A DNA stretch of 21,803 bases from an uncultured Duganella sp. (GTDB taxonomy: Bacteria; Pseudomonadota; Gammaproteobacteria; Burkholderiales; Burkholderiaceae). The notes under the pieces are model-generated. The model had not been told where the DNA came from. It searched no databases and worked only from the letters and a program-made list of their open reading frames with translations. This document shows, piece by piece, positions 6,764 to 15,696 of this stretch (its first letter is position 1; the number at the start of each line of letters is the position of its first letter). The stretch is taken from the NCBI GenBank assembly GCA_946482335.1, contig CAMLRG010000084.1:1-21803 (forward strand), given 5' to 3'. The position numbers and the translations under genes were made by a program.

Positions 6764-7741
6764 ATGACCCTCAAACTCGACGACAAATATATCTGGGACT
6801 TCTGGCATTACGCGGAAGACGGCGTGCAGCACCTGTTCTTCCTGCAAGCCGACCGCTCCATCGGCAATCCCGACCTGCGCCACTGGAACGTGTCGATCGG
6901 CCATGCCGTATCGACCGACCTGCGTGACTGGACCGTGAAGGGAACGGTGTTCGGCCCCAGCGCATCCCCGGCCTGGGACGACTACACCACCTGGACCGGC
7001 TCGGTGCTCAAGGCCGAGGGGCGCTACCACCTGTTCTATACCGGCACCTGCCGCGCCGAGAACGGTTTGCGCCAGCGCATCGGCCATGCCGTGGCCGACG
7101 CCATCGACGGGCCGTGGCAGCGCGTGGGCAATGGCCTGGCGCTGGATCTGGACCAGCGCTATTACGAGGAATACGAAGACGGCGGCTGGCATGACCGGGC
7201 GCTGCGCGACCCTTATGTGCTGCCGGAGAAAATCGGCGGCAAATACCACATGTTCTTCACGGCGCGCCGCAAGGATGGGGAAAAGTTCGCGCGCGGCGTG
7301 ATCGGCCATGCGGTATCGGACGACCTGACGGCATGGGAGGCGACCGCGCCGGTATACCAGGGCGGCCATTACGGCCAGCTCGAAGTGCCGCAAGTGTTCG
7401 AGCGCGACGGCCAATGGTTCTGCACCTTCTGCAATATCCGTGAGCACTGGACCCAGGCCTTGCGCGAACAGCATGGCGGCGGCGTGTCCGGCACCTCCTA
7501 CCTGGTGGCCAGCGATCCGCTCGGGCCATGGCAGCCGGCCGGGCAATTCCTCGATGGCGACGTGCCATGCCGCCGCTATGCCGGCAAGATCCTGCGCGAT
7601 CCGGTGACGGGCGAAGACTGCCTGCTGGCATTCGAGGATACCGGCGAGGATGGGCGCTTTGTGGGCCGGATCGGCGACCCGATCCCATTGGTGAGGCGCG
7701 ACGGCCGCTACGCAATCGCGCCTTTTGCCGGCCCAAAATGA
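6764..7741 (+). CDS. Cytoplasmic clan GH-J glycoside hydrolase (GH32/GH68-like beta-fructosidase)
   Basis: A 325-residue enzyme with no signal peptide, so it acts in the cytoplasm on imported sugar. The expected three acidic residues of five-bladed-propeller fructosidases can be located. D12 in YIWDFWHY is the likely nucleophile. D149 in LRDPYV is the transition-state stabiliser. E207 in QLEVPQVF is the acid/base. Repeated blade segments GRYHLFYTG and GKYHMFFTA fit the fold. It is shorter than common GH32 enzymes and lacks the C-terminal beta-sandwich, and WDFW resembles GH68 or GH43 more than canonical GH32. The expected role is hydrolysis of sucrose or fructo-oligosaccharides brought in by the ABC system, releasing fructose for the kinase at 11807. 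AGGA precedes the start. The stop codon overlaps operator copy 2. A GH43-type specificity is the alternative. Confidence 0.8.
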   Translation: MTLKLDDKYIWDFWHYAEDGVQHLFFLQADRSIGNPDLRHWNVSIGHAVSTDLRDWTVKGTVFGPSASPAWDDYTTWTGSVLKAEGRYHLFYTGTCRAENGLRQRIGHAVADAIDGPWQRVGNGLALDLDQRYYEEYEDGGWHDRALRDPYVLPEKIGGKYHMFFTARRKDGEKFARGVIGHAVSDDLTAWEATAPVYQGGHYGQLEVPQVFERDGQWFCTFCNIREHWTQALREQHGGGVSGTSYLVASDPLGPWQPAGQFLDGDVPCRRYAGKILRDPVTGEDCLLAFEDTGEDGRFVGRIGDPIPLVRRDGRYAIAPFAGPK

Positions 7742-7753
7742 CAACGGTGGACA
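7739..7753 (+). promoter_or_regulatory. Putative LacI-family operator, copy 2 (before the GH32 lipoprotein)
   Basis: TGACAACGGTGGACA differs from copy 1 by one base (G for T at position 9). Its first three bases are the stop codon of the preceding gene. It lies 22 bases before the lipoprotein start, so it either represses an internal promoter or acts as a roadblock inside the operon. No convincing -35/-10 pair was seen around it. Confidence 0.7.
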
Positions 7754-7775
7754 AAATTAAAACCAAGGAGACATC

Positions 7776-10709
7776 ATGAGGACTGGACACTACGGCGCGG
7801 GCGCGCGCCGGCTGGCCAAGGGCGCTGTCGGCGTGCTGGGCGCGCTGGCGCTGGCGGGCTGCGGCGGGGCGGTCGTTGCGCCGGGGGCACCCGGTGGGGC
7901 GAGCGATAATCCGCCGGCGGCGGCAACGCCGGCGCAGCCGGCCGGCATCGCCCATTGGCGCTTCGACGAAGGCCGCGGCGCCAAGGCACGCGAGGCCGTC
8001 AGCGGCCGCCAGGATGGCATCAATTTCGTTTTCAACCGCGCGCGCTTCAAGCCCAGCTCCGATCCGCTGTGGCGCCAGGCGCCCGCTTGCATATCGGGCG
8101 GCTGCCTGCTGTTCGATGGTTATTCGACCGACCTGGCGGTGGCGGGCGTGGCCCCGGCGCAGGCCGCCCATGGCCTGACCTTGAGCGCCTGGGTGGCGCC
8201 GCACGCCTTCGAATGGGGCGATGGCGAGCGCTATTCGGCGGTGCTGAGCCAGTACGACGAGAAGGCGGGGCAGGGCTTCGTGTTTGGCGTGTACCGCTTC
8301 GGCAGCTGGGGCGTGAAGCTTGGCTTCGGCGGCAGCACGGCCGACCTGCGCGTGCGCGACCGCAAGCTGCCCAAGGACCAGTGGTCGCACATCGCCGCCA
8401 CCTGGGATCCGCTCTCGCGCACCGCGCGCCTGTTCCTCAATGGCGTCGAGGTGGCCAGCCGCACCATGCCGGCCGGCAGCACGCTGGCATTGCCGGCGCG
8501 CGGCCTGAGCGTGGGCCGCCATTCCGAGCCGCTGTCGACCGCCGGCGTCTTCCAGTTCAACACCTTCCATGGCTTGCTGGACGAGGTGCGCGTCGGCAGC
8601 GGTGCCGCCGATGCGGCCGCGCTGCATCGCATGCTGGCCGAGGATTTGCGCGCCCATGGCGGCAAGGCACCGCAGCCCGCCCAGGAGGACATGAAAGTCC
8701 CGCTGTCGGCCTTCGACGGCGACCGCTACCGCCCGCAATTCCACGCCATGCCCGATTCCGGCTGGATGAACGAGCCGCATGCACCGCTGTATTACAAGGG
8801 CCAGTACCACCTGTTCTTCCAGAAAAACCCCTTCGGCCCGTTCTGGCACCAGATCCATTGGGGCCACTGGACCAGTCCTGACATGGTGCACTGGCGCGAA
8901 CTGCCGGTCGCGCTGGCGCCGGAGGACGACAGCCTGGCGCCGGACGGCATCTGGTCGGGCAGCGCGGCCTACCGGGAAGACGGCACGCCGGTTCTGTTCT
9001 TCACTGCCGGCAACGATTCGCAGCCGGTGCGCGAACGCACCGGCCTGGCTTTCCCGCAGGACGTGTCCGACCCCGAGCTGAAAGCCTGGACCAAGCATCC
9101 GGTGCCGGTCACGCAGCAGCAGCAGGGCGCCGGCTATACGGGCGACTTCCGCGATCCCTTCGTGTTCCGCGATGCGGCGGGCAAGCGCTGGTTCCAGCTG
9201 GTGGGTTCGCGCGTTCCCGGCGGCAGCGGCATGGCCATGGTGCACGAGTCGAAAGACTTGATCAACTGGACTTACCGCGGCCCGCTGTTCACCATCGATG
9301 CCGGCAAATACCCGGGTTTCGAGAAGACCTTCGAGCTGCCGGTGCTGCTGCCGCTTGGCAAAGGCAAGGATGGGCGCGAGCGCCACGTGTTCCTGAACGA
9401 TATCGGCGCCCAGTGCTATTACTGGACCGGCGTGTTCGACCCCGACAGCGCCCGCTTCACGCCCGACAGCGAAGCGCCGCGCGTGTTCGACCTGGGGCAG
9501 GGCCACTTCTCCGGCCCGAGCGGCTTCGTCGATCCGCGCACCGGGCGCACCATCGTGATGTCGATCGCCCAGGGCGAACGCACCGCGCAGATCGACTGGG
9601 ACGCCGGCTGGGCGCACAATGCCGGCCTGCCGGTCGAGATGTGGCTGGGCACGGACGGCGACCTGCGGCTGCGCCCGATCGATGAACTCAAGCGCCTGCG
9701 CCGGCCGGCCGTGCTGGCACTGCGCGACGTCAGCCCGGCGGCGGCCGCCAGCGCCCTGGCCGGCGTGGGCGGCGACGTGCTGGAGGTCGAGCTGGAACTG
9801 GCTCCTGCCCCCGGCGTGGCGGGCAAGCGCGGTCTGCTGCTGCGCAAGTCGCCCGATGGCGCGGAGCAGACCGCGCTCTATGCCGATACGGGCAGCGGCC
9901 GCTTCGAGATCGACCGCAGCCGCACCACGCTCGACCCGGACATGCGCTCCTTCGGCGTGCAGGGCGGCGCCTTCGACCTGCAAGGCGAACCCTTGCGCCT
10001 GCGCGTCTACCTCGACCGCTCGATGGTGGAAGCCTATGTCAACGACCGCAAGAGCCTGACCAGCCGCGTGTTCCCGGCACGCCTGGATGCGCTGGGCCTT
10101 GGCCTGCTGGCCGCGCCGGGCGACCGCGTGGTGTCGCTCACGGTGTGGCCGCTCAACAGCCTGACCGGCCAGCCGCCCGCGCCGGTGCAGCCGGCCGGCA
10201 TCCAGTCCGACCCGGCACGGGCCTTCACCAGCGGGCTGCCCAACGGCGACTTTGCGCGCTGCGACCTGTCGGGCTGGAGCGCCAGCGATGGCCGTGCCTT
10301 CAGCGCCGCCGGCATCAGCCGCCAGGCGATGGCGGGCGGCACCGCCTACCACGCCAACCAGCGCATGCCGGACGCCTGCCACTTTGCCGGCGCCGGCGTG
10401 CCCGAGGGCGATGCCGCCACCGGCGCCATGCGGTCGGACAGCTTCGTGCTGGGCGGCGACGGCCGGATCAACTTCCTGATCTCGGGCGGCCGCGACAGCG
10501 AGCGGCTGTACCTGGCCCTGGTGCGCGCCAGCGACGGCAAGGAACTGTTCAAGGCCACCGGCATCGATTTCGAGCAGTACCAGCGCGTCTACTGGGATGC
10601 CTCGGCCCATGTGGGGGAAACGCTGTACCTGAAGGCGGTCGACCGCGCCACCGGCGGCCACCTGAACCTGGACAGCATCAACGTGCCGGTCGCACGGCTG
10701 GTGAACTAG
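7776..10709 (+). CDS. Surface lipoprotein fructan hydrolase: LamG-like + GH32 + C-terminal binding-like domain
   Basis: A 977-residue secreted enzyme. A hydrophobic N-terminus ends in the lipobox LAGC (C29), then a Gly/Pro/Ala linker, so it is a lipoprotein, probably on the outer membrane. Residues about 57-285 form a LamG/concanavalin-like domain (IAHWRFDEGRG, LSAWVAP, GLLDEVRVG). Residues about 318-640 form the GH32 propeller, with WMNEPHAPLYYKGQYHLFFQ, WSGSAAY, FRDPFVF (D460) and FELPVLLP (E520). The GH32 beta-sandwich follows (to about 795, including YLDRSMVEAYVND). A final domain (about 815-975, NGDFARCDLSGWS) looks like a galactose-binding-type module. Canonical NDPNG and ECP motifs are changed to NEPHAP (E333) and ELP. 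AAGGAG precedes the ATG. Likely cuts levan, inulin or related fructans outside the cell; the exact substrate is unknown. Confidence 0.9.
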   Translation: MRTGHYGAGARRLAKGAVGVLGALALAGCGGAVVAPGAPGGASDNPPAAATPAQPAGIAHWRFDEGRGAKAREAVSGRQDGINFVFNRARFKPSSDPLWRQAPACISGGCLLFDGYSTDLAVAGVAPAQAAHGLTLSAWVAPHAFEWGDGERYSAVLSQYDEKAGQGFVFGVYRFGSWGVKLGFGGSTADLRVRDRKLPKDQWSHIAATWDPLSRTARLFLNGVEVASRTMPAGSTLALPARGLSVGRHSEPLSTAGVFQFNTFHGLLDEVRVGSGAADAAALHRMLAEDLRAHGGKAPQPAQEDMKVPLSAFDGDRYRPQFHAMPDSGWMNEPHAPLYYKGQYHLFFQKNPFGPFWHQIHWGHWTSPDMVHWRELPVALAPEDDSLAPDGIWSGSAAYREDGTPVLFFTAGNDSQPVRERTGLAFPQDVSDPELKAWTKHPVPVTQQQQGAGYTGDFRDPFVFRDAAGKRWFQLVGSRVPGGSGMAMVHESKDLINWTYRGPLFTIDAGKYPGFEKTFELPVLLPLGKGKDGRERHVFLNDIGAQCYYWTGVFDPDSARFTPDSEAPRVFDLGQGHFSGPSGFVDPRTGRTIVMSIAQGERTAQIDWDAGWAHNAGLPVEMWLGTDGDLRLRPIDELKRLRRPAVLALRDVSPAAAASALAGVGGDVLEVELELAPAPGVAGKRGLLLRKSPDGAEQTALYADTGSGRFEIDRSRTTLDPDMRSFGVQGGAFDLQGEPLRLRVYLDRSMVEAYVNDRKSLTSRVFPARLDALGLGLLAAPGDRVVSLTVWPLNSLTGQPPAPVQPAGIQSDPARAFTSGLPNGDFARCDLSGWSASDGRAFSAAGISRQAMAGGTAYHANQRMPDACHFAGAGVPEGDAATGAMRSDSFVLGGDGRINFLISGGRDSERLYLALVRASDGKELFKATGIDFEQYQRVYWDASAHVGETLYLKAVDRATGGHLNLDSINVPVARLVN

Positions 10710-10718
10710 GAGCTTGCC

Positions 10719-11810
10719 ATGGCATCGATAGTGCTAGAAGACGTCGCCAAGACATATCCCGGAAAGGACGGCAGCCATATCCTGAAAGGCATCAGCTTCA
10801 CCATCGAGGATGGCGAATTCGTGGTCCTGGTGGGGCCGTCGGGCTGCGGCAAGTCGACGCTGCTGCGCATGATCGCGGGACTGGAAGAGATCAGCGGCGG
10901 CGAAATCCGTATCGAAGGGCAGCGCATCAATGAGACGCCGCCGGCCAAACGCGGCTTGTCGATGGTGTTCCAGAACTACGCCCTGTATGCCCATATGAGC
11001 GTGTTCGAGAACATCGCCTTCGGCCTGCGCCTGGCGCGGGTGCCGAAGGCCGAGATCCAGGCGGCGGTGCGCAATGTGGCGCGCATGCTGCAGCTGGAGC
11101 ACCTGCTGGAGCGCAAGCCGCCGCAACTGTCCGGCGGGCAGCGGCAGCGGGTGGCGATCGGCCGCGCCATCGTGCGCAAGCCGCGCGCCTTCCTGTTCGA
11201 CGAGCCGCTGTCGAATCTCGACGCGGCGCTGCGGGCCGACATGCGCGTCGAGATCGCCCGCCTGCACCAGCAACTGGGCGCGACCATGGTCTACGTGACG
11301 CACGACCAGGTCGAAGCCATGACGCTGGCCGACCGCATCGTCGTGCTGGGCCCGAACGGCGTGCAGCAGATCGGCAGCCCGCTCGAGCTGTACCAGCGCC
11401 CGGCCAATGTCTTCGTGGCCGGCTTTATCGGCAGCCCGAAGATGAACCTGGTGCAGGCCACGGTGGCGGATGGCGCGCCGCTGGCCATCGCAAGCCTGGA
11501 CTGGCCGCCCGCGCTGCGGCCGGGGCAGGCCGCCACCATCGGCATCCGGCCCGAGCACCTGGTGCCCGATGCGCGCGGACCCTTGCGCGGCAAGGTGGCG
11601 CTGGTGGAGCGGCTGGGCGCCGAGTCGTACGTCCACCTGGATGTGCAGGGCATGGAACGGCCGCTGCTGGTGGCGCTCAAGGACGAGCCGCCGGCAGTGG
11701 GCGCGGCATGGTCGGTGGCGCCGCTGCCTGGCCAGGTCCATGTGTTCGATGATGCCGGCGCGCGTATCGGCGCCGCCGGCCAACAAGGCATTTTCCCGGA
11801 GGTCGCATGA
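10719..11810 (+). CDS. ABC transporter ATP-binding protein, MalK/UgpC type
   Basis: A 363-residue ATPase. Walker A is GPSGCGKST (39-47), the Q-loop is at Q85 ([11 protein letters not shown]), the signature is LSGGQRQR (137-144), Walker B is FLFDEP (158-163) and the switch histidine is H195 (YVTHDQ). A C-terminal TOBE/regulatory region follows from about 235 (IGIRPEHL), as in MalK and UgpC, which energise sugar importers. It is the only ATPase in the locus and so the natural partner of the permeases at 4805 and 5863, despite the two glycosidase genes between them. AGGAG lies 6 bases before the ATG. Its stop overlaps the kinase start (ATGA, 11807-11810). MalK-type ATPases are sometimes shared by several importers, so it may also serve others. 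Confidence 0.95.
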   Translation: MASIVLEDVAKTYPGKDGSHILKGISFTIEDGEFVVLVGPSGCGKSTLLRMIAGLEEISGGEIRIEGQRINETPPAKRGLSMVFQNYALYAHMSVFENIAFGLRLARVPKAEIQAAVRNVARMLQLEHLLERKPPQLSGGQRQRVAIGRAIVRKPRAFLFDEPLSNLDAALRADMRVEIARLHQQLGATMVYVTHDQVEAMTLADRIVVLGPNGVQQIGSPLELYQRPANVFVAGFIGSPKMNLVQATVADGAPLAIASLDWPPALRPGQAATIGIRPEHLVPDARGPLRGKVALVERLGAESYVHLDVQGMERPLLVALKDEPPAVGAAWSVAPLPGQVHVFDDAGARIGAAGQQGIFPEVA

Positions 11811-12742
11811 TCGTGGTTTGTGGAGAAGCGCTGTTCGATGTCTTTCCTGGTGCCCACAGCGCCGCCGGCATCGAACTGTCGGCGCGGATTGGCGGTTCGC
11901 CCTTCAACCTGGCGGTGGGGCTGGCGCGGCTGGGCGTGCCGCCCATGTTCTTCGGCGGCCTGTCGCGCGACCTGCTCGGCAACAAGCTGGCCGCGGCACT
12001 GGCCGCCGAGCAGGTGCTGCTCGACGCGGCGCCGCGCCCGGACGCGCCGACCGCCCTGGTCCTGGTGGACGTGAACGAGGCCGGTGTGCCGGCCTACACC
12101 TTCTATGGCCATGGCAGTGCCGAGCGCTGCGTGCTGCCCGGCGACCTGGCCCGGGTCCCGGCCGGCGCCGCCGCCGTCCACGTCGGCTCGTATTGCATGG
12201 TGGTGGAGCCGGTGGCGGCCACGCTGCGCGCCCTGGTCGAACGCCAGCATGCCCACAGCCTGGTCGCGTACGACCTGAACGTGCGCCTGACCATCGAGCC
12301 TCGGGTCTCTGCCTGGCAAGCCGCCCTCGAATGGATGCTGCCGCGCTGCGACCTGTTGAAAGTCAGCGACGAAGACATCCACCAGCTGTATCCGGGCTGG
12401 TCGCCGCAGCAATTCGCGCGGCATGCGCTGCAAGGCGGTGCCGGCCTGGTGGTGGTCACGCGCGGAGCGCAGGGGGTGTACGCGGCGATGGGGACCGGGC
12501 TGGCGCTGGAACGGCCGGCGCTGGCGGTGACGGTGGTCGACACCGTTGGCGCCGGCGACACCTTCCAGGCTGGCCTGCTGTCGTGGCTGGCCCGCCGCGG
12601 CCTGCTGACGCGGGGCGGCCTGGCCGGCCTCGATGCGGCCACGCTGGCGCAAGCCCTCGATTTCGCTTCACGCGCCGCGGCGGTGACCTGTTCGCGCCGA
12701 GGCGCCGATTTGCCGCGCCTGGCCGAACTGGAGGCAGCGTAA
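11807..12742 (+). CDS. PfkB-family carbohydrate kinase, probable fructokinase
   Basis: A 311-residue ribokinase/PfkB-family kinase. The substrate-end signature is [17 protein letters not shown] (27-43). The ATP-site signature is DTVGAGDTF (245-253) with catalytic base D251. [10 protein letters not shown] precedes it as usual. The N-terminus [13 protein letters not shown] and the closing [10 protein letters not shown] (299-308) resemble bacterial fructokinases. It phosphorylates a free sugar with ATP; given two fructosidases upstream, fructose is the natural substrate. It is cytoplasmic, translationally coupled to the ATPase by ATGA, and the last gene of its unit before operator copy 3. Other PfkB substrates cannot be excluded from the sequence alone. 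Confidence 0.9.
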   Translation: MIVVCGEALFDVFPGAHSAAGIELSARIGGSPFNLAVGLARLGVPPMFFGGLSRDLLGNKLAAALAAEQVLLDAAPRPDAPTALVLVDVNEAGVPAYTFYGHGSAERCVLPGDLARVPAGAAAVHVGSYCMVVEPVAATLRALVERQHAHSLVAYDLNVRLTIEPRVSAWQAALEWMLPRCDLLKVSDEDIHQLYPGWSPQQFARHALQGGAGLVVVTRGAQGVYAAMGTGLALERPALAVTVVDTVGAGDTFQAGLLSWLARRGLLTRGGLAGLDAATLAQALDFASRAAAVTCSRRGADLPRLAELEAA

Positions 12743-12758
12743 TTTTTTTGTACGGCGG

Positions 12759-12773
12759 TGACAACGTTAGACA
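12759..12773 (+). promoter_or_regulatory. Putative LacI-family operator, copy 3 (before the TonB receptor)
   Basis: TGACAACGTTAGACA differs from copy 1 by one base (A for G at position 11). It lies in the 128-base gap between kinase and receptor, 97 bases before the receptor start. The rest of the gap is an A-rich leader without clear structure, ending in AAGGAGA as ribosome binding site. Confidence 0.72.
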
Positions 12774-12870
12774 TGCGCAGGGAGGACGGGAGGGGGAAAC
12801 GACAAAAACAAGAGAGCAGTGCACACAACCGCAAGGATTCGATACAACATACAACGAAGGAGACTGTCTT

Positions 12871-15690
12871 ATGCGTTACACGATTGCACGTTACCTGGGA
12901 AGTTCCGCGGCGCTGGCCATTTGCCTGATGCCCGCCGCCGTGTTTGCCCAGCAGCAGGCCGATGCCGAACCCGCCGCCAAGAAAGCCGAGGAGGGCGAGA
13001 ATGTGGTGATCGTCACCGGCGTCACCAACCGCACCACCAAGAAGAACGCCACGTTCTCGATCAATACGCTGAGCGCCGAGGAGATCCAGAAGCTGGCGCC
13101 GATGAGCACTGCCGACCTGCTCAACAACTTCCCCGGCATCTACGCCGAAGGCAGCACGGCGGGTGAGGCCAGCAACAACATCACGGTGCGCGGCTTGCCG
13201 GTGGTGGGCGGCTACCGCTTCGCGCCGCAGCTGATCGACGGCCTGCCGGCCTACGAAGAGCCGGAAGTGCCGCTGATGAACAATGACGTCTTCATCCGCG
13301 ACGACCTGATGACCGAGAGCGTGGAAGTGGTCAAGGGCGGTACCGGCGGCATCCTGTATTCGAACGGCCTGGGTGCGACCGTCAACCACGTGACGCGCAC
13401 CGGCGGCGAGCGCCTGGAAGGGGGCTACAAGTTCGAGTATGCCGATTACGGCTTTTACCGCCACGACGCCTTCGTCTCCGGTCCCGTGAACAAGAACCTG
13501 ACGTATGCGGTCGGCGGTTTCTACCGCACCAGCGACGGCATCCGCAACACCGGCTACACGGCCGACAACGGCGGCCAGCTGCGCGGCAACCTGGTGTGGA
13601 CCAGCGATAACGGCAAGACCACGGCGCGCGTCGACGGCTTGATGCTCAACGACCGCACCGCCTTCTACCAGAACCTGCCGATCTCGGTGCCGCGCCTGAC
13701 GCAGAGCGGCACGCCGGCCAATCCGACAGTGCTGAACCAGGATACCATCGAGCCGCTCGGCATCCCGTTCGCCCACGGCACGACCGCCTCGCGCTACAAC
13801 CGCCGCTTCCTGATGATGGGCGAGTATGGTTCGCGCATCGTCGACCAGGCCGACGGCATCCATCCGAATTTCCGCATGCTGACCTTCAAGCTGTCGAAGG
13901 AGCTCGACAACGGCTGGCGCCTCGCCTCGGGCTTGCGCCACACCTGGGGCAGCAGCGGCTTCAACGCGGTCTTCACGGGCAACGATACCAACAGCGCCGC
14001 CAACTTCCTGAACGCGCGCTACCAGAACGACGTGGTATCGCCGGCCCACAACGCGGCGCTGAGCTGCAACCTCGAGAACGTGAAGCTGATCGGTTATTTC
14101 AAGATCCCGGAGCAAAACCCGTGCGCGGCCTTCGCCAACATCAGCCGCCAGGATTTCATCCAGAACTACGCCAAGGCGACCGGGGTGGCCGGCACCTACC
14201 TGAACGACGGCAGCAAGGTGGCGCCGAACGCCTACCTGAACTTCCTGATCCCCTTCGTTGCGAACAGTGGCGCGCACAGCACCTCGCTCGACCTCAAGGC
14301 ACAGAAGTCCTTCATGCTGGCGGGCGCGCATGACCTGACGCTGGGCGTCTACAAGAGCCGCTACGCCTTCACGCCGCAATTCCAGGCATCGCTGATGGTG
14401 GCCGAAAGCGCGGAAAATTCGCGCCTGGTCGACCTGGCGCCGGTCGATGCCAACGGCAACCGCGTCGGCCCCACCCTGACCACCGGCAGCGCCATCCTGC
14501 CGGGCTGGTTCGGCTTCAACAGCAGCGTCAAGGCGGAAGGCACGGCCGGCTACCTGCTGGACCACTGGGAAACCCTGGGCAACAAGCTGAAGCTCGATGC
14601 CGGCGTGCGCTGGCAGGACGTGAAGGCGCTGGTCGACCGCCGCGACCGCGATGTGATCACGAATATGACGCCATCGAACGTGGTGCCGGGCTCCTTGCAG
14701 GACACCGCCGCCGACAATGAGATCCTGTTCCCGGGCCGCTCCAACCTGCTCGACAAGACCTACCGCGGTTTCGGCTGGTCGATCGGCGGCAACTACAGCT
14801 TCAGCAAGCCGTTCGCGGTCTACGCGCTGGCGTCGCACTCCTTCCGCCTGCCCAGCGTGGAAGACTTGAACAACCTGAGCACCGCGCGCCCGGTGGTGGT
14901 CAACGGGCAGTCGATCGAGATCGATGCGGTCGAACGCATCAAGCAGTATGAGGCGGGCTTGCGCTACCTGACGCCGCGTTTCGGCGCTTCGGTGGCCGTC
15001 TTCTACAACAATTTCTCGCCGCGCAGCGCGATCAACCAGTACAGCGACATCGAATCCTCGCAATGCACTTCGGTGGGCGGCGTGCCGCAGATCGCCACCT
15101 GCCCGAACGTGGCGCAGCTGTACAAGCGCGGCGTGGAGAACGTCGGTACCGAGGTGGAGCTGAGCTGGCGTCCGGCGCAACTCGATGGCCTGGAATTGAA
15201 GGGCAGTTTCGTGGCCCAGAACCCGAAGATTACCGGCGCCAACTACACGCTGGTACAGAACCGCCGCGATGCGCAAGGGCTAATCACCGGTTACTACTAT
15301 CAGCAGGTGAGCGAAGACGGGCGCCGGCCGCGCCGCCTGGCCAAGTTCATGGCCAACCTGATGCCTTCGTATGACTTCGCACCGGCCACCGGCGTGCCGC
15401 TGACGGTATACGCGCAGTACCAGTACACGGGCGACCGCTACTCCGAGGCGACCGACAGCAATGTGACCCTGCTGCCCAAGTACTACATCCTGAACGCCGG
15501 GGCGCAATACAAGGTGTCGGAAGCGTTGACGGCCCAGCTGTTTGTCGCCAATGTGACCAACCAGCTGTCCTTCACGGAAGGGGATCCCCTGTTCCCGGAC
15601 TTGCTGACCCCGGATGGCACCCGTAACCGCGGCGTGGCACGTCCGCTGTTCGGCCGCACGGTACGGTTCAGCCTGACCTATCGCTTCTGA
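12871..15690 (+). CDS. TonB-dependent outer-membrane receptor, probable fructan/oligosaccharide uptake
   Basis: A 939-residue receptor. The ATG at 12871 has AAGGAGA 7 bases upstream and opens a good signal peptide, cleaved near VFA-QQQ (residue 26). Longer upstream readings run through the kinase in another frame and are rejected. A TonB-box-like ENVVIVTG is at 43-50. The plug follows with TADLLNNFPGIYAEG, ITVRGLPVVGG, LIDGLPAYEEP, VEVVKGGTGGILYSNGLGA and VNHVTRTGG. The rest is beta-barrel, with FSLTYRF at the very C-terminus, the terminal Phe expected for outer-membrane proteins. Two loops hold cysteine pairs (SC..NPC and QC..TC). No SusD partner is encoded. It takes up a ligand using TonB energy, and the shared operator ties the ligand to the fructan locus rather than to iron. 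Confidence 0.93.
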   Translation: MRYTIARYLGSSAALAICLMPAAVFAQQQADAEPAAKKAEEGENVVIVTGVTNRTTKKNATFSINTLSAEEIQKLAPMSTADLLNNFPGIYAEGSTAGEASNNITVRGLPVVGGYRFAPQLIDGLPAYEEPEVPLMNNDVFIRDDLMTESVEVVKGGTGGILYSNGLGATVNHVTRTGGERLEGGYKFEYADYGFYRHDAFVSGPVNKNLTYAVGGFYRTSDGIRNTGYTADNGGQLRGNLVWTSDNGKTTARVDGLMLNDRTAFYQNLPISVPRLTQSGTPANPTVLNQDTIEPLGIPFAHGTTASRYNRRFLMMGEYGSRIVDQADGIHPNFRMLTFKLSKELDNGWRLASGLRHTWGSSGFNAVFTGNDTNSAANFLNARYQNDVVSPAHNAALSCNLENVKLIGYFKIPEQNPCAAFANISRQDFIQNYAKATGVAGTYLNDGSKVAPNAYLNFLIPFVANSGAHSTSLDLKAQKSFMLAGAHDLTLGVYKSRYAFTPQFQASLMVAESAENSRLVDLAPVDANGNRVGPTLTTGSAILPGWFGFNSSVKAEGTAGYLLDHWETLGNKLKLDAGVRWQDVKALVDRRDRDVITNMTPSNVVPGSLQDTAADNEILFPGRSNLLDKTYRGFGWSIGGNYSFSKPFAVYALASHSFRLPSVEDLNNLSTARPVVVNGQSIEIDAVERIKQYEAGLRYLTPRFGASVAVFYNNFSPRSAINQYSDIESSQCTSVGGVPQIATCPNVAQLYKRGVENVGTEVELSWRPAQLDGLELKGSFVAQNPKITGANYTLVQNRRDAQGLITGYYYQQVSEDGRRPRRLAKFMANLMPSYDFAPATGVPLTVYAQYQYTGDRYSEATDSNVTLLPKYYILNAGAQYKVSEALTAQLFVANVTNQLSFTEGDPLFPDLLTPDGTRNRGVARPLFGRTVRFSLTYRF

Positions 15691-15696
15691 ACGGAC

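Noticed and set aside
12743..12749. Run of seven T after the kinase stop as a terminator
   Set aside because: No GC-rich hairpin precedes it. The preceding bases are coding sequence without a convincing stem.
11470..12870. Long in-frame extension upstream of the TonB receptor
   Set aside because: It is a shadow of the ATPase and kinase genes. The signal peptide and ribosome binding site mark the start at 12871.
13127..13430. Siderophore receptor role for the TonB protein
   Set aside because: The plug and barrel are generic, the gene shares the fructan operator, and the only Fur-like site in the window lies elsewhere. Iron transport is not supported.
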